Shown here: positions 52,027 to 61,119 of the stretch, in pieces | Layout of the letters: the number at the start of each line of letters is the position of its first letter | Position numbering within the stretch: the first letter of the stretch is position 1 | DNA from: Limnohabitans_A sp048020265 | GTDB lineage: Bacteria; Pseudomonadota; Gammaproteobacteria; Burkholderiales; Burkholderiaceae_C | Length of the DNA: 64,000 nt | Assembly: GCF_048020265.1 (NCBI RefSeq) | Contig: NZ_CP171843.1 | Coordinates: forward strand, 868,001-932,000 | Direction of reading: 5' to 3' | The notes under the pieces: model-generated | The model's input: only the letters and a program-made list of their open reading frames with translations | Databases searched by the model: none | Told to the model about the DNA's origin: nothing | Made by a program: the position numbers and the translations under genes

Positions 52027-53835
52027 TCAAGCGGTTTGTGCATCGGCTGCAGGGTGACGCGCCGCATGGGCCGCCGCCTTGAACGGGTCCTGGCCCACTC
52101 GGCGCAGGGTTTCGATGAAGTATTCATGGCGGCCTTGTGCGGGCTGGCGCAGCGCTTTGTAGGTGTCCAAAATCGCTTCGATCACGTCGGGCACTTCGAA
52201 CGATGAGAACGAGGGGCCCACCACCTTGCCGGGGCCGGTGGGGCCCGACAGGTCTTTGCCGTCCGAGCCACCCAGCGTGACCTGGTACCACTCCTTGCCA
52301 TCTTTGTCCACGCCCAAAATGCCGATGTGGCCCGAGTGGTGGTGACCGCAGGAGTTGATGCAGCCGCTGATGTGGAAGTCGATGTGACCCAGGTCGTTCA
52401 ACTCGTCCAGGTCCTGGTAGCGCTCGGTGATGGCGGCCGCCAAAGGCAGCGAGCGGGCATTGGCCAGTGCGCAATAGTCGCCGCCGGGGCAGGCGATCAT
52501 GTCGGTTAAGAGGCCAATGTTGGGCTGGGCCAGGCCCAGCGCCTTGGCTTCGAGCCACAGGGCGTGCAGCTGGTCCAGGCGCACCCAGGGCAGCACCAGG
52601 TTCTGGCTGTGCGTCACGCGGGCTTCGCCAGCGGAGTACTTGGCCACCAGGGCGGCGGCGGCGTCGAGCTGGTCGGCGGTGGCGTCACCCGGGGCCTGGC
52701 CTACGCGCTTGAACGACAGTGTCACGGCGCGCAAGGCGGGGTTCTGGTGCGGTTTGACGTTTTGCGTCATCCAGCGGGCAAAGGCAGAGGTCTTGGCCGC
52801 TTCGATGCTGACATCGGCTTCGGCCTTGGCGATCCATTCGGCGCTGTTGGCGGGCAGATTCAAAACCGGCGCAGCAAAGCAGGCGGCCACCCGGTCGAAC
52901 TCGGCTTGCGGGATGGTGTGCAGGCCACCGTCGTGCTCGACGATGGCCTGGTATTCGGCTTCGACCTCGTCAAAGTAGCGCTGACCTTCGGCCTTCACCA
53001 AAATTTTGATGCGCGCTTTGTAGAGGTTGTCGCGGCGGCCCCAGCGGTTGTAGACACGGATCACGGCTTCGAGGTAGTTCATGATCTGGTTCCAGGGCAG
53101 GAACTCGCGGATCACGGTGCCCACCACCGGGGTGCGGCCCATGCCGCCGCCCACCAGCACTTTGAAGCCGATTTCGCCTGCGGTGTTCTTCACCATCTGC
53201 AGGCCCACATCGTGCCAGCCAATGGCAGCGCGGTCTTCACGAGCGCCGGTGATGGCTATTTTGAATTTGCGCGGCAAAAAGGCGAATTCGGGGTGCAACG
53301 TGCTCCACTGGCGGATTAGCTCGGCATACGGCCGGGGGTCGACCACTTCGTCAACCGCCACACCAGCCAGCTCGTCGGTGGTGGTGTTGCGGATGCAGTT
53401 GCCGCTGGTCTGGATGCCGTGCATGTTCACGCTGGCCAGCAGGTCCATCACGTCGGCCGATTTGGCCAGCGGAATCCAGTTGAACTGTACGTTTTGGCGG
53501 GTGGTGAAGTGGCCGTAATTGGTGGTCAGCTTGGGGGCCAAGCCTGCAATTTTGTCTTGTGTGGCTTGGGCCTCGGCCAGCAGGGCGGGGTCGGGCGTGT
53601 CGTATTCGCGGGCAATGCGCGCCAGCACTTTCAGCTGGGGCGCCGAGATTTCGCCATAAGGCACGGCCACACGCAGCATGGGCGCGTAGCGCTGCACATA
53701 CCAGCCGTTTTGCAGGCGCAGGGGCTTGAACTCATCGCCGCTCAACTGGCCGGCTTGAAAGCGCTCGAGTTGGTCGCGGTGTTGCGCGGCGCGGGCGCGC
53801 ACGAACTGTTTGTCAAATTCGGTGTATTGGTACAT
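52027..53835 (-). CDS. cysI: Sulfite reductase, siroheme hemoprotein
   Basis: A six-electron reductase that converts sulfite to sulfide. The 602-residue protein has two ferredoxin-like half domains and the siroheme/[4Fe-4S] ligands in ACPGGDYC (C-x5-C) and SGCINSCGHHHSGHIG (C-x3-C), the second pair sharing a cysteine with siroheme. No flavoprotein subunit gene cysJ or siroheme synthase cysG lies in the window, so electrons may come from ferredoxin. It is 12 bp after tauE and 18 bp before DUF934. Confidence 0.92.
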   Translation of the reverse strand: MYQYTEFDKQFVRARAAQHRDQLERFQAGQLSGDEFKPLRLQNGWYVQRYAPMLRVAVPYGEISAPQLKVLARIAREYDTPDPALLAEAQATQDKIAGLAPKLTTNYGHFTTRQNVQFNWIPLAKSADVMDLLASVNMHGIQTSGNCIRNTTTDELAGVAVDEVVDPRPYAELIRQWSTLHPEFAFLPRKFKIAITGAREDRAAIGWHDVGLQMVKNTAGEIGFKVLVGGGMGRTPVVGTVIREFLPWNQIMNYLEAVIRVYNRWGRRDNLYKARIKILVKAEGQRYFDEVEAEYQAIVEHDGGLHTIPQAEFDRVAACFAAPVLNLPANSAEWIAKAEADVSIEAAKTSAFARWMTQNVKPHQNPALRAVTLSFKRVGQAPGDATADQLDAAAALVAKYSAGEARVTHSQNLVLPWVRLDQLHALWLEAKALGLAQPNIGLLTDMIACPGGDYCALANARSLPLAAAITERYQDLDELNDLGHIDFHISGCINSCGHHHSGHIGILGVDKDGKEWYQVTLGGSDGKDLSGPTGPGKVVGPSFSSFEVPDVIEAILDTYKALRQPAQGRHEYFIETLRRVGQDPFKAAAHAARHPAADAQTA

Positions 53836-53847
53836 GAGGGGACTTCT

Positions 53848-54639
53848 TCAGATCAAAACCAGTTTGGTGCCGGCCCAGGCCAGCAAGACGGAAAGCAAGG
53901 AACGGATCACCCGGTCGGGGGTGTGGTGGGTCAGGCGCGAGCCCAGCCAGATGCCGGGCAGCGAGCCCGCCAACAGCTTGGCCAGCAAAGGCCAGTCGAC
54001 CGAGCCCAGAGACGCATGGCCCAGACCCGCCACCAGTGTGAGCGGCACGGCATAAGCGATGTCGGCTGCCACGATACGGGGCAAAGGCAGCAGAGGGTAC
54101 AGCAACAACAGCACGGTGACGCCAATCGCGCCCGCGCCGACAGAGGTGAGGGTGACCAGGGTGCCGATCAAGGCGCCGAACACCACGGGCAGGCTCCAGT
54201 GGCGGGGTGTGCTGGCATGGGCTTCGTCGGCCGCATCCAACTGGCGTGGCAGTTGTTTGCCGCGCACCGCTTTGTAAAACATGGCCGCCGCGGTCAGCAG
54301 CAGCGCCACGCCCAAGGTGGTGGTCATCAGTGACTGTACTTGGGCAGAGGCCGGCCCGACCCAATGCAAAAAGCCCAATGTGGCCAGGCAGGCCGGGATG
54401 CTGCCGGCGCTCAGCAAGCCCACCACGCGCCAAGGCACGATGCGCTGGCGGGCAAAGCTCACGGTGCCGCCCAGCTTGGTGAAAGCCGCAAACAGCAAGT
54501 CGGTCCCCACGGCCATGTAGGGCTTCACACCGAAAAAGAAGATCAGCAAGGGCGTCATGAGCGAGCCGCCGCCCACCCCCGTCAAGCCCACGATGGTGCC
54601 AACGAAAAAACCTGCGAAAACATAGCCCAAATCAACCAT
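53848..54639 (-). CDS. TauE/SafE-family sulfite exporter
   Basis: A 263-residue integral membrane protein of the TauE/SafE (DUF81) family, with seven to eight hydrophobic segments in two repeats. The first repeat has GLTGVGGGSLMTPLLI and the second LTSVGAGAIGVTVLLLLYP, the internal duplication typical of the family. Placed first in the sulfate-reduction operon, it may export excess sulfite or other sulfur oxyanion, or bring in a sulfur compound. Start ATG 54639. Confidence 0.9.
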   Translation of the reverse strand: MVDLGYVFAGFFVGTIVGLTGVGGGSLMTPLLIFFFGVKPYMAVGTDLLFAAFTKLGGTVSFARQRIVPWRVVGLLSAGSIPACLATLGFLHWVGPASAQVQSLMTTTLGVALLLTAAAMFYKAVRGKQLPRQLDAADEAHASTPRHWSLPVVFGALIGTLVTLTSVGAGAIGVTVLLLLYPLLPLPRIVAADIAYAVPLTLVAGLGHASLGSVDWPLLAKLLAGSLPGIWLGSRLTHHTPDRVIRSLLSVLLAWAGTKLVLI

Positions 54640-54869
54640 GGGCGAGACTGTAAGGGGGCTTTATGCTGAAACAAACGATTTTTTAGTTGGGTATATATGC
54701 TGGGTGTTTATAAGAAGTGGGCAGGGTTGTGTCTTGCAGGGATAGATGTCCGCACGCGCGGGCGTGATTTGCCGCAGTTGGCCCGGTTGTTTTGTGTGTC
54801 CTCTCTGCGACAGGGGAAAAATCGGCTGGTAAAGTCACGCTTGCTCACCTTATCCCTAGGACTATTTTT

Positions 54870-56069
54870 ATGAACCGCCTTATCGCCACAAGCCTGCTCG
54901 CTGCTGCTGCAGTCGCCCCAGTTTTCGCCCAGTCTCCGATCAAGATTGGGGAAATCAACAGCTATTCCGCCATCCCCCAATTCACCCAGCCCTACAAACA
55001 AGGCTGGCAGCTGGCGGTCGAAGAGATCAACGCCCAAGGCGGTTTGCTGGGCCGCAAAGTCGAGGTGATTGCCCGCGACGACGCCGGCAAACCCGATGAG
55101 GCTTTGCGCCATGCCATCGAGCTGACGTCCAAAGAAAAAGTCGATGTGTTGGCTGGCGGCTTTCTGTCCAACGTGGGCTTGGCCTTGGCCGACCACGCCG
55201 CCAAGAACAAGCGCCTGTTTGTGGCCAGCGAGCCATTGACCGACGCCATCGTCTGGGACAAGGGCAACCGTTACACCTTCCGCCTGCGCCCCAGCACCTA
55301 CATGCAATCGGCCATGCTCGTCGAGGAGGCAGCCAAGATGCCCGCCAAGCGCTGGGCCACCATCGCGCCCAACTATGAATACGGCCAAAGCGCTGTGGCC
55401 AGCTTCAAAGAGTTGCTCAAAGCCAAGCGCCCCGATGTGGAGTTCGTGAGCGAGCAGTGGCCTGCCCAAGGCAAGATCGACGCGGGCAGCACGCTGACCG
55501 CCACCATGGCCAGCAAACCCGACGCCATTTTCAATGTGACCTTTGGCGCAGACCTCGCCAAGCTGGTGCGCGAAGGCAACCAACGCAATGTCTTCCCCAA
55601 GACGCCTGTGGTGTCGCTGCTGTCGGGCGAGCCCGAGTACCTGGAAGTGCTGAAGGACGAAACGCCCAAGGGCTGGATCGTGACCGGCTACCCCTGGGAC
55701 CAGCTGGACAACAAGGAGCACGCCAGCTTTGCCACCAACTATTACAAGAAGTTCAACGAGAACCCCAAGGTCGGCTCGGTGGTGGGCTACGCCACCATGC
55801 AAGCCATTTTTGCGGCCATCAAGAAAGCCAACACCACCGATAACGAAAAGCTGGTCACTGCCATGCGTGGCCTGAAATTCAGCACGCCCTTCGGCCCGGC
55901 CGAGTTCCGCGCCATTGACCAACAATCCACCATGGGCGCCTATGTGGGCAAGCTCGACCAGCGCGGTGGCAAAGGCACCATGGTGCAGTGGCGGTATGCC
56001 GATGGCAAGAACTACCAGCCGAGCGACGCGTACGTGAAATCTCGACGCCCGGCTGATGCCATTCGGTAA
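54870..56069 (+). CDS. Branched-chain amino acid-type periplasmic substrate-binding protein
   Basis: A 399-residue secreted protein with a signal peptide ending PVFAQS (about residue 21). A type I periplasmic binding fold (Peripla_BP_6, LivK-like) follows: KIGEINSYSAIPQFTQPYKQGWQLAVEEINAQGGLLGRKVEV opens it. No permease or ATPase genes are adjacent, so it is an orphan component or feeds a transporter encoded elsewhere. ATG 54870 follows AGGA; the longer frame from 54792 has no ribosome site. The ligand cannot be read from sequence. Confidence 0.9.
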   Translation: MNRLIATSLLAAAAVAPVFAQSPIKIGEINSYSAIPQFTQPYKQGWQLAVEEINAQGGLLGRKVEVIARDDAGKPDEALRHAIELTSKEKVDVLAGGFLSNVGLALADHAAKNKRLFVASEPLTDAIVWDKGNRYTFRLRPSTYMQSAMLVEEAAKMPAKRWATIAPNYEYGQSAVASFKELLKAKRPDVEFVSEQWPAQGKIDAGSTLTATMASKPDAIFNVTFGADLAKLVREGNQRNVFPKTPVVSLLSGEPEYLEVLKDETPKGWIVTGYPWDQLDNKEHASFATNYYKKFNENPKVGSVVGYATMQAIFAAIKKANTTDNEKLVTAMRGLKFSTPFGPAEFRAIDQQSTMGAYVGKLDQRGGKGTMVQWRYADGKNYQPSDAYVKSRRPADAIR

Positions 56070-56133
56070 AACCCGTTCACTTCTGCAGGCGGCATGCCCT
56101 ATGCTGTGAACTCTCTCCTATTCAGTTCAAGCC

Positions 56134-57114
56134 ATGCCCATGAAGGAAGACAAGTTCCATGATCCCGACCAACTGATGCTGGCCCAAGCCGATGCTGGTC
56201 TGGTTCTGGTGGACCCGGCCAGTGGTCGCATTGAAAGCCTAAACCCGGCGTGGCCTCAATGGCTGGGGCGCTCCAAGGCGTCTTTGCAAGGCGCTGTGTT
56301 TTGGGACGAAGGGGGCTGGCGGCAACCCGAGGTGGTTCGCACGTTGGTGACGCTGACCAGTCTGCCTTTGTCTATGCCCCCCATGGCCATGACGGCATGG
56401 ACCGAGGGTGAGGAGAGCCTGTCTTTGGTGATGAGCGCCAGGTCCGTAAACCTGGCCGAGCGTCGTCTGGTGCTGTGCACTTTGGTGCGCAGCAGTTTGG
56501 CGCAAGCCATGGCCATCTCCTCCACTGTGGCCGAAACCGCCCTCATGGGCGTGGTGCAGGCGCTCATCACCGTGCTGGAGGTGCATGACCCGGACTCGAT
56601 TGGTCACCAAAGGCGCGTGGCCGATCTGGCAGGCACCTTGGCCAGAAAGCTGCAATGGGCGTCTGATGAGGTCGAGTCGGTGGTGCTGGCGGCGCTGATC
56701 CATGACCTGGGCATGGTCACGGTGCCTTCGCGGATTCTGGGCAAAACCGAGTTCCTGTCGCAAGGCGAGGTCAGGCAAATCCAGAAGCACGTCACGACTG
56801 GGCTGGACATGCTCAAACACATTGAATTCGCGGGTCCGGTCAAAGCCTTGATTGCCCAGCACCACGAACGCATCGACGGCAGTGGCTACCCTTTGGGCCT
56901 CAAGGGCGAGGATGTATTGCGGGGTGCTCAAGTCATTGGCATGGCGGACATGCTGGATGCCATGACGCGAAACCGCCCTTACCAAAGTGCTCAAAGCATG
57001 GACCAGGCGTTGCAGGTCTTGCTGGTGTCCTCAGGCGTCTTGTTTGATGCCGATTTGGTGCAGGCCTGTGTGGCCTTGTTCGTGCAAGGTGGCTACCGCT
57101 TTCCTGGGCCGTGA
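56134..57114 (+). CDS. HD-GYP domain protein with N-terminal PAS-like domain
   Basis: A 326-residue cytosolic protein. Residues 14-60 look like a PAS-type sensor (ADAGLVLVDPASGRIESLNPAW). The C-terminal HD-GYP phosphodiesterase domain (about 150-320) has His190-Asp191 in ALIHDLGMVTVP, His243-His244 with HHERIDGSGYP, and Gly251-Tyr252-Pro253. The usual Lys after HD-G is Met here, a substitution seen in other HD-GYP proteins. It would hydrolyse c-di-GMP. A 42-bp gap separates it from the convergent GGDEF-EAL gene. Confidence 0.88.
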   Translation: MPMKEDKFHDPDQLMLAQADAGLVLVDPASGRIESLNPAWPQWLGRSKASLQGAVFWDEGGWRQPEVVRTLVTLTSLPLSMPPMAMTAWTEGEESLSLVMSARSVNLAERRLVLCTLVRSSLAQAMAISSTVAETALMGVVQALITVLEVHDPDSIGHQRRVADLAGTLARKLQWASDEVESVVLAALIHDLGMVTVPSRILGKTEFLSQGEVRQIQKHVTTGLDMLKHIEFAGPVKALIAQHHERIDGSGYPLGLKGEDVLRGAQVIGMADMLDAMTRNRPYQSAQSMDQALQVLLVSSGVLFDADLVQACVALFVQGGYRFPGP

Positions 57115-57156
57115 CCCCTATGGGAGAGGTGCCGAGCCGCTTCTTCCAAAGACGGC

Positions 57157-59802
57157 TCAGGCGGGCTCCAGGTGCGAGGGCAGCTCCAGGATGTCTGCCA
57201 AAGGCATGGGGCGTGCAAACAAGAAGCCCTGGGCCTTGTTGCAGCCCAGGCCCAGCAGCACATCGCGCTGGAAGAAGGTTTCCACCCCTTCCACGGTGAC
57301 CTCCATGTGCAAGGCGCGGGCCAGGGCCAAAACGGCCTGAATGATTTTCACGGTGTTGGGGTCTTGTACTGACCAGACAAAAGAGCTGTCGATTTTGAGC
57401 TTGCGAATCGGCAATTGGCCCAGCCTTGCGAGTGAAGAATAGCCTTTGCCGAAATCGTCGATGGCGATCTCGACGCCCAGCCCGATCAGCAGTTCGAGCT
57501 GCAAATTGGCGTCCTCCAGACCCTGGATCAGCTCGGTTTCTGTCACTTCCATCACCAGACCCTCGAAGCTGCTGCATTTGGCATCGATGCAGTTCGTCAG
57601 GATGCGGAAAATCCGGCGGTTGCTCAGCTGTTTGGCCGAGACATTGAAGGCCACATTGGCTTCGGGAAAGCGTGTGCGCAGCGGGGTGAGGTCGTCTACG
57701 ATCTGACAGAGCATGATCTCGGTCAGCGGGTCGATCAGACCCATGCTCTCGGCGATGGGGATGAACTCGCCGGGAGACACGGGCCCCAGTTCGGGGTCAT
57801 CCCAGCGGGCCAGCGCCTCAAAGCCACGCACTCGGCCATCGCGCAACTGCACCTCCGGCTGGTAGTGCGGGCGGATCAGGCGCTCGCGCAGGGCATCGGC
57901 CAGGCGGGCTTCGATGCGGTGGCGACGCGTCAGGCGCAAGATGATCTCGTTGTTCAGCCAAGTCACGCGGGCACGCCCCGCCTCTTTGGAGGACTGCAAG
58001 GCCGAGTCGGCCAGGACCAACAGTTCGTTGAGGGTTTGCGCATGGTCGGGGTAGACCACCGCGCCCACCGAAAACGAGGCCTGTGTCATCACGCCGCCGG
58101 GCAGCTCGATGCGGTGCGTCACCGACTGCATCGAGTCGCTGAGCTTTTGCTGCATGCCGGCCACGTTGTCCTTCATGTACAAAATCGCGATGAACTCATC
58201 ACCCGAGCGGCGGCACAAAAAGTGGGGTTGGGGCAAAAAGCGCGACAGGTTTTGTGCGATCTGCAAGATCACCTGGTCGCCTTGTTCGTGGCCAAAGCTG
58301 TCGTTGATCAGTTTCAGGTGGTCCAGGTCGATGAACAGCAGGGCAAAGCGGTGGGCGTGCGCGTTGTCGGGCCTGAGCTGGGTGTGCATCAATTCGGCAA
58401 ACGCGCGGTAGTTGGGCAGGCCGGTCAGAGGGTCTTGGTAACTCAGATCGCGCAGCCGGTCTTCGGCCAGTTTCAGAGCGCTGATGTCGGAGAAGATGGC
58501 CACATTGCCCAGACTTTGCTGGTGCTCATCAAACAGGGCCGACACCGCCAGCATGACCGGGATGGGGCGCTGATCACGCGTGAGGAAGAAGGTTTCGCCA
58601 CGCCATTCCCCGTGCTGACGCACGGCCTCCCCGATGTTCACGCCTTCTTGCGAGGTTTCCTGCAACCGGTAGAGCAGGCCTGCGGGCTGGTCGATGAGCT
58701 CTTCACGCGGGTAACCGGTCATGCGCAGCAAGGCGGCGTTGACGTCGGCAATGCGCCCTTGGTCGTTGGTGATCAAAATCGCTTCTGCGGCGGTCTCGAA
58801 CACCCGCGACGACACCAGCAGCTTTTGTCCGATGGCCCGCTGGCGCAGCACGATGGCCTGTACGGCATCGAATACAGCAGTGATCTCATCGCCCTCGTCG
58901 TCGTGGAAGGCGGGGGCCACCCCGTCGGTGGCGATCTTGGAGGTCACTTCCACCAAGGCGTCGAGCCGGTCGGTCAGGTCTTTGGCAAAACCCTCAGCCC
59001 AGTTGCCCAGCCGGCGGTAGAGCCAGGCACCGCCTGCCAAGGTCATGGCCACCGCCAGGAAAGCCACCAACAGCCTTTGCCACATGGGCAGGGTCACTTC
59101 CACATAAAGCACCATTTGTTCGTGCTCGAAAAGGATGGGCACCGCGCTGTAAGTCGTCAGCACTGAGCCCATGCCTTCGCTGTGGGGGGGGGTGAGGCTG
59201 TAGTTCAGCCCCAGGCTTTCTGGCAAACCCAGGCTGGTCAGCTCGCGCGTCAGGTTGATGCTGCTGAGCAAAATACCCAGCGGGCTGTCCGAGAAGGGTG
59301 CGATCACGGGCAAGGAAAACAGCAGCAATTGACCTTGGTCCGAGGGGTAGAGCTGCACCTGGGGTCGACCCTCCTCGATGGTGCGCTCGATCGCCGCGCT
59401 GTCCAGGCGGGGTCGCTGGCTGGAGGTTGGGCTCAAGATGAAGTCTCGCCCCCGGTAATCCAGCAAATCAATCTGGTGGTGCGGGTTGCGGTTCATCTTG
59501 GCCAGCAAGGGCTCCAGATAGGCTTCGCGTCCGGCCGAGTCGGTCAGGCCCGTCCAGACCACCGAGGAATTACCCACCGAGTCGGCTTCGCGCACGATGG
59601 CCGACAGCTCGGCCGACAGTTTGGTGGCGATCAGTGCCCGGTACTGCTGCAGTTCGCTGCGGTGGAAATAACTCACGCTGGCCAGCGTGAGCAAGAAAAT
59701 CAGGCCGGTAAACCCCAGCACATAGGTTCCCAAAATTCTGAGCAAACGGTTGGTGATTTGCTCGCGCAGCGAAACCGAATGCTGTGGGGCGGGTGTGTTC
59801 AT
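57157..59802 (-). CDS. Membrane-bound PAS-GGDEF-EAL protein
   Basis: An 881-residue inner-membrane enzyme. It opens with a transmembrane helix (about residues 20-44), a periplasmic CHASE4-like sensor (about 45-245) and a second helix (about 250-270). A HAMP-like linker, a PAS domain (about 345-465), GGDEF and EAL domains follow. The GGDEF motif is degenerate, SGDEF (residues 533-537, Ser for the first Gly), and no RxxD inhibitory site precedes it. The EAL domain is intact: E662-A663-L664, NVSAKQL, DDFGKGYSS and EGVET are all present. It may therefore act mainly as a phosphodiesterase with a regulatory GGDEF. The start ATG 59802 overlaps the stop of the upstream binding-protein gene. Confidence 0.9.
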   Translation of the reverse strand: MNTPAPQHSVSLREQITNRLLRILGTYVLGFTGLIFLLTLASVSYFHRSELQQYRALIATKLSAELSAIVREADSVGNSSVVWTGLTDSAGREAYLEPLLAKMNRNPHHQIDLLDYRGRDFILSPTSSQRPRLDSAAIERTIEEGRPQVQLYPSDQGQLLLFSLPVIAPFSDSPLGILLSSINLTRELTSLGLPESLGLNYSLTPPHSEGMGSVLTTYSAVPILFEHEQMVLYVEVTLPMWQRLLVAFLAVAMTLAGGAWLYRRLGNWAEGFAKDLTDRLDALVEVTSKIATDGVAPAFHDDEGDEITAVFDAVQAIVLRQRAIGQKLLVSSRVFETAAEAILITNDQGRIADVNAALLRMTGYPREELIDQPAGLLYRLQETSQEGVNIGEAVRQHGEWRGETFFLTRDQRPIPVMLAVSALFDEHQQSLGNVAIFSDISALKLAEDRLRDLSYQDPLTGLPNYRAFAELMHTQLRPDNAHAHRFALLFIDLDHLKLINDSFGHEQGDQVILQIAQNLSRFLPQPHFLCRRSGDEFIAILYMKDNVAGMQQKLSDSMQSVTHRIELPGGVMTQASFSVGAVVYPDHAQTLNELLVLADSALQSSKEAGRARVTWLNNEIILRLTRRHRIEARLADALRERLIRPHYQPEVQLRDGRVRGFEALARWDDPELGPVSPGEFIPIAESMGLIDPLTEIMLCQIVDDLTPLRTRFPEANVAFNVSAKQLSNRRIFRILTNCIDAKCSSFEGLVMEVTETELIQGLEDANLQLELLIGLGVEIAIDDFGKGYSSLARLGQLPIRKLKIDSSFVWSVQDPNTVKIIQAVLALARALHMEVTVEGVETFFQRDVLLGLGCNKAQGFLFARPMPLADILELPSHLEPA

Positions 59803-60998
59803 GGTGTGGGTGTCAGTGTGCCGTCTGGTCCGACGCGCACGAACAGAACTTGGCTGGCGTCCAAAGCATCGTGGCGCGTCGCCGTGAAGGCAGGTTTGTA
59901 GTCTCGCACAGCCCCAGAGAAGGGGGGCAGTTTTTCGAGGGCATCGCGCACGCGGCTGCCCTGTGTGCTGCGGGCGCGTTCGACCGCCAAGGCCAGCAAA
60001 TGCACGGTGTCGTAGGCGTGCGCGGCGCCTACTGGGCTGGGGATGGCGTTGGCTGTTTTGTAGGGGCTGTGGGTGTGAATCCACTGGGCCAGCGCTTTGG
60101 CGCGGGGTCGTTGGTTTTGCAGGAAGCTGAAGGTCTGGATCACGTCAAAGGACACCTGGCCCAGTGCCGGCCCCACCATCTCGTGCAGCAGCCCGCCCAC
60201 AGTGCCCCAGTGCGCGACCACCGGCAGGCGCTTGTCGGCGGGCAGGGCAGCCATTTCCTTGAGCAAGATGGTGGCTTCCTTTTCATTGCCCACAAACATC
60301 AAAGCCTGGCCCTGGTTATCGAGGCAGCGACGGTAGTCTTCGGCAAAGCTGGTGTCGCCCCAGTTGTACCAACGCACCACACCAAAGTTGAGTTTGTAGC
60401 GGCTGGCTTTGGACTTGATCACCGCATCGGCCGAGCGGCCCCAGGAGGTGTTGGGCAAAAAGGCGCAGACCTGCGAGGCTTTGTAGGTGTTGGCCATGCG
60501 GCGCATCATGGCTTCGATGCCCCAGTCGTCCTTGAGCGAGACCCGGAAGGTGTAAGAGGGGCGGTAGGGGTGGTCGGTGATGCCGTCGGCCGAACCCCAA
60601 ACGCTGATCAGCGGCACTTTGAGTCGGTGGGCTTCCGGCAGCACCTCAACGCTGATGGGGCTGTACTTGCCGCCCAACACCACCACCATGTCTTTCATCT
60701 GGGCCAGTTCGACGAAGTTGTCTTTGCCTCGGGCCGAGACGCCTTTGTTGTCGGTCGTCACCAGCTGCAGGGGCCGCCCGCCCAGCACACCGCCGGCCCG
60801 GTTAATTTCGTCGATGGCCGCTCGGGCGCCCAATTCGATGGCGATGGGCGCGGTGTTGGTTTTCTGGCCGTAAGCCCCATCAAACCCAATGAGTACAGGG
60901 GGCTTGTTGGTCTGAGTGACCTGCGCAGTGGCTGTCATGGGTAGGATCAAAACCAACAGATACAAAGTGGCAATCCAGAACGGAGGGTGTCGATGCAT
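59799..60998 (-). CDS. Periplasmic binding protein paired with the GGDEF-EAL gene
   Basis: A 399-residue type I binding protein (Peripla_BP_6) with a hydrophobic N-terminus ending at TATAQV. The LIGFDGAYGQKTNTAPIAIELGARAAIDEINRAGGVLGGRPLQ start is of the LivK/urea-binding type. Its stop overlaps the GGDEF-EAL start by 4 nt. No permease or ATPase follows. The pairing suggests a sensing role, presenting ligand to the periplasmic domain of the membrane enzyme; this is inference. Start ATG 60998; a TTG at 61010 is less likely. Confidence 0.88.
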   Translation of the reverse strand: MHRHPPFWIATLYLLVLILPMTATAQVTQTNKPPVLIGFDGAYGQKTNTAPIAIELGARAAIDEINRAGGVLGGRPLQLVTTDNKGVSARGKDNFVELAQMKDMVVVLGGKYSPISVEVLPEAHRLKVPLISVWGSADGITDHPYRPSYTFRVSLKDDWGIEAMMRRMANTYKASQVCAFLPNTSWGRSADAVIKSKASRYKLNFGVVRWYNWGDTSFAEDYRRCLDNQGQALMFVGNEKEATILLKEMAALPADKRLPVVAHWGTVGGLLHEMVGPALGQVSFDVIQTFSFLQNQRPRAKALAQWIHTHSPYKTANAIPSPVGAAHAYDTVHLLALAVERARSTQGSRVRDALEKLPPFSGAVRDYKPAFTATRHDALDASQVLFVRVGPDGTLTPTP

Positions 60999-61043
60999 GG
61001 CTTCAATCAAAAAGAAATTGGTTGACTTTTAAATTCAACTTTG

Positions 61044-61063
61044 CTTGCAATGATATTTGCAAG
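61044..61063. promoter_or_regulatory. Inverted repeat in the divergent binding-protein/HlyD promoter region
   Basis: CTTGCAA (61044-61050) and TTGCAAG (61057-61063) form a perfect 7-bp inverted repeat with a 6-bp spacer, in the AT-rich 121-bp gap between the divergent genes. It is a candidate operator. The regulator is unknown and no regulator gene lies beside it. Confidence 0.45.
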
Positions 61064-61119
61064 AATTATGATGTTAGCAAATTTAGTAAATATTGAGCAC
61101 GGGTGATCCAGGGGAAAAA

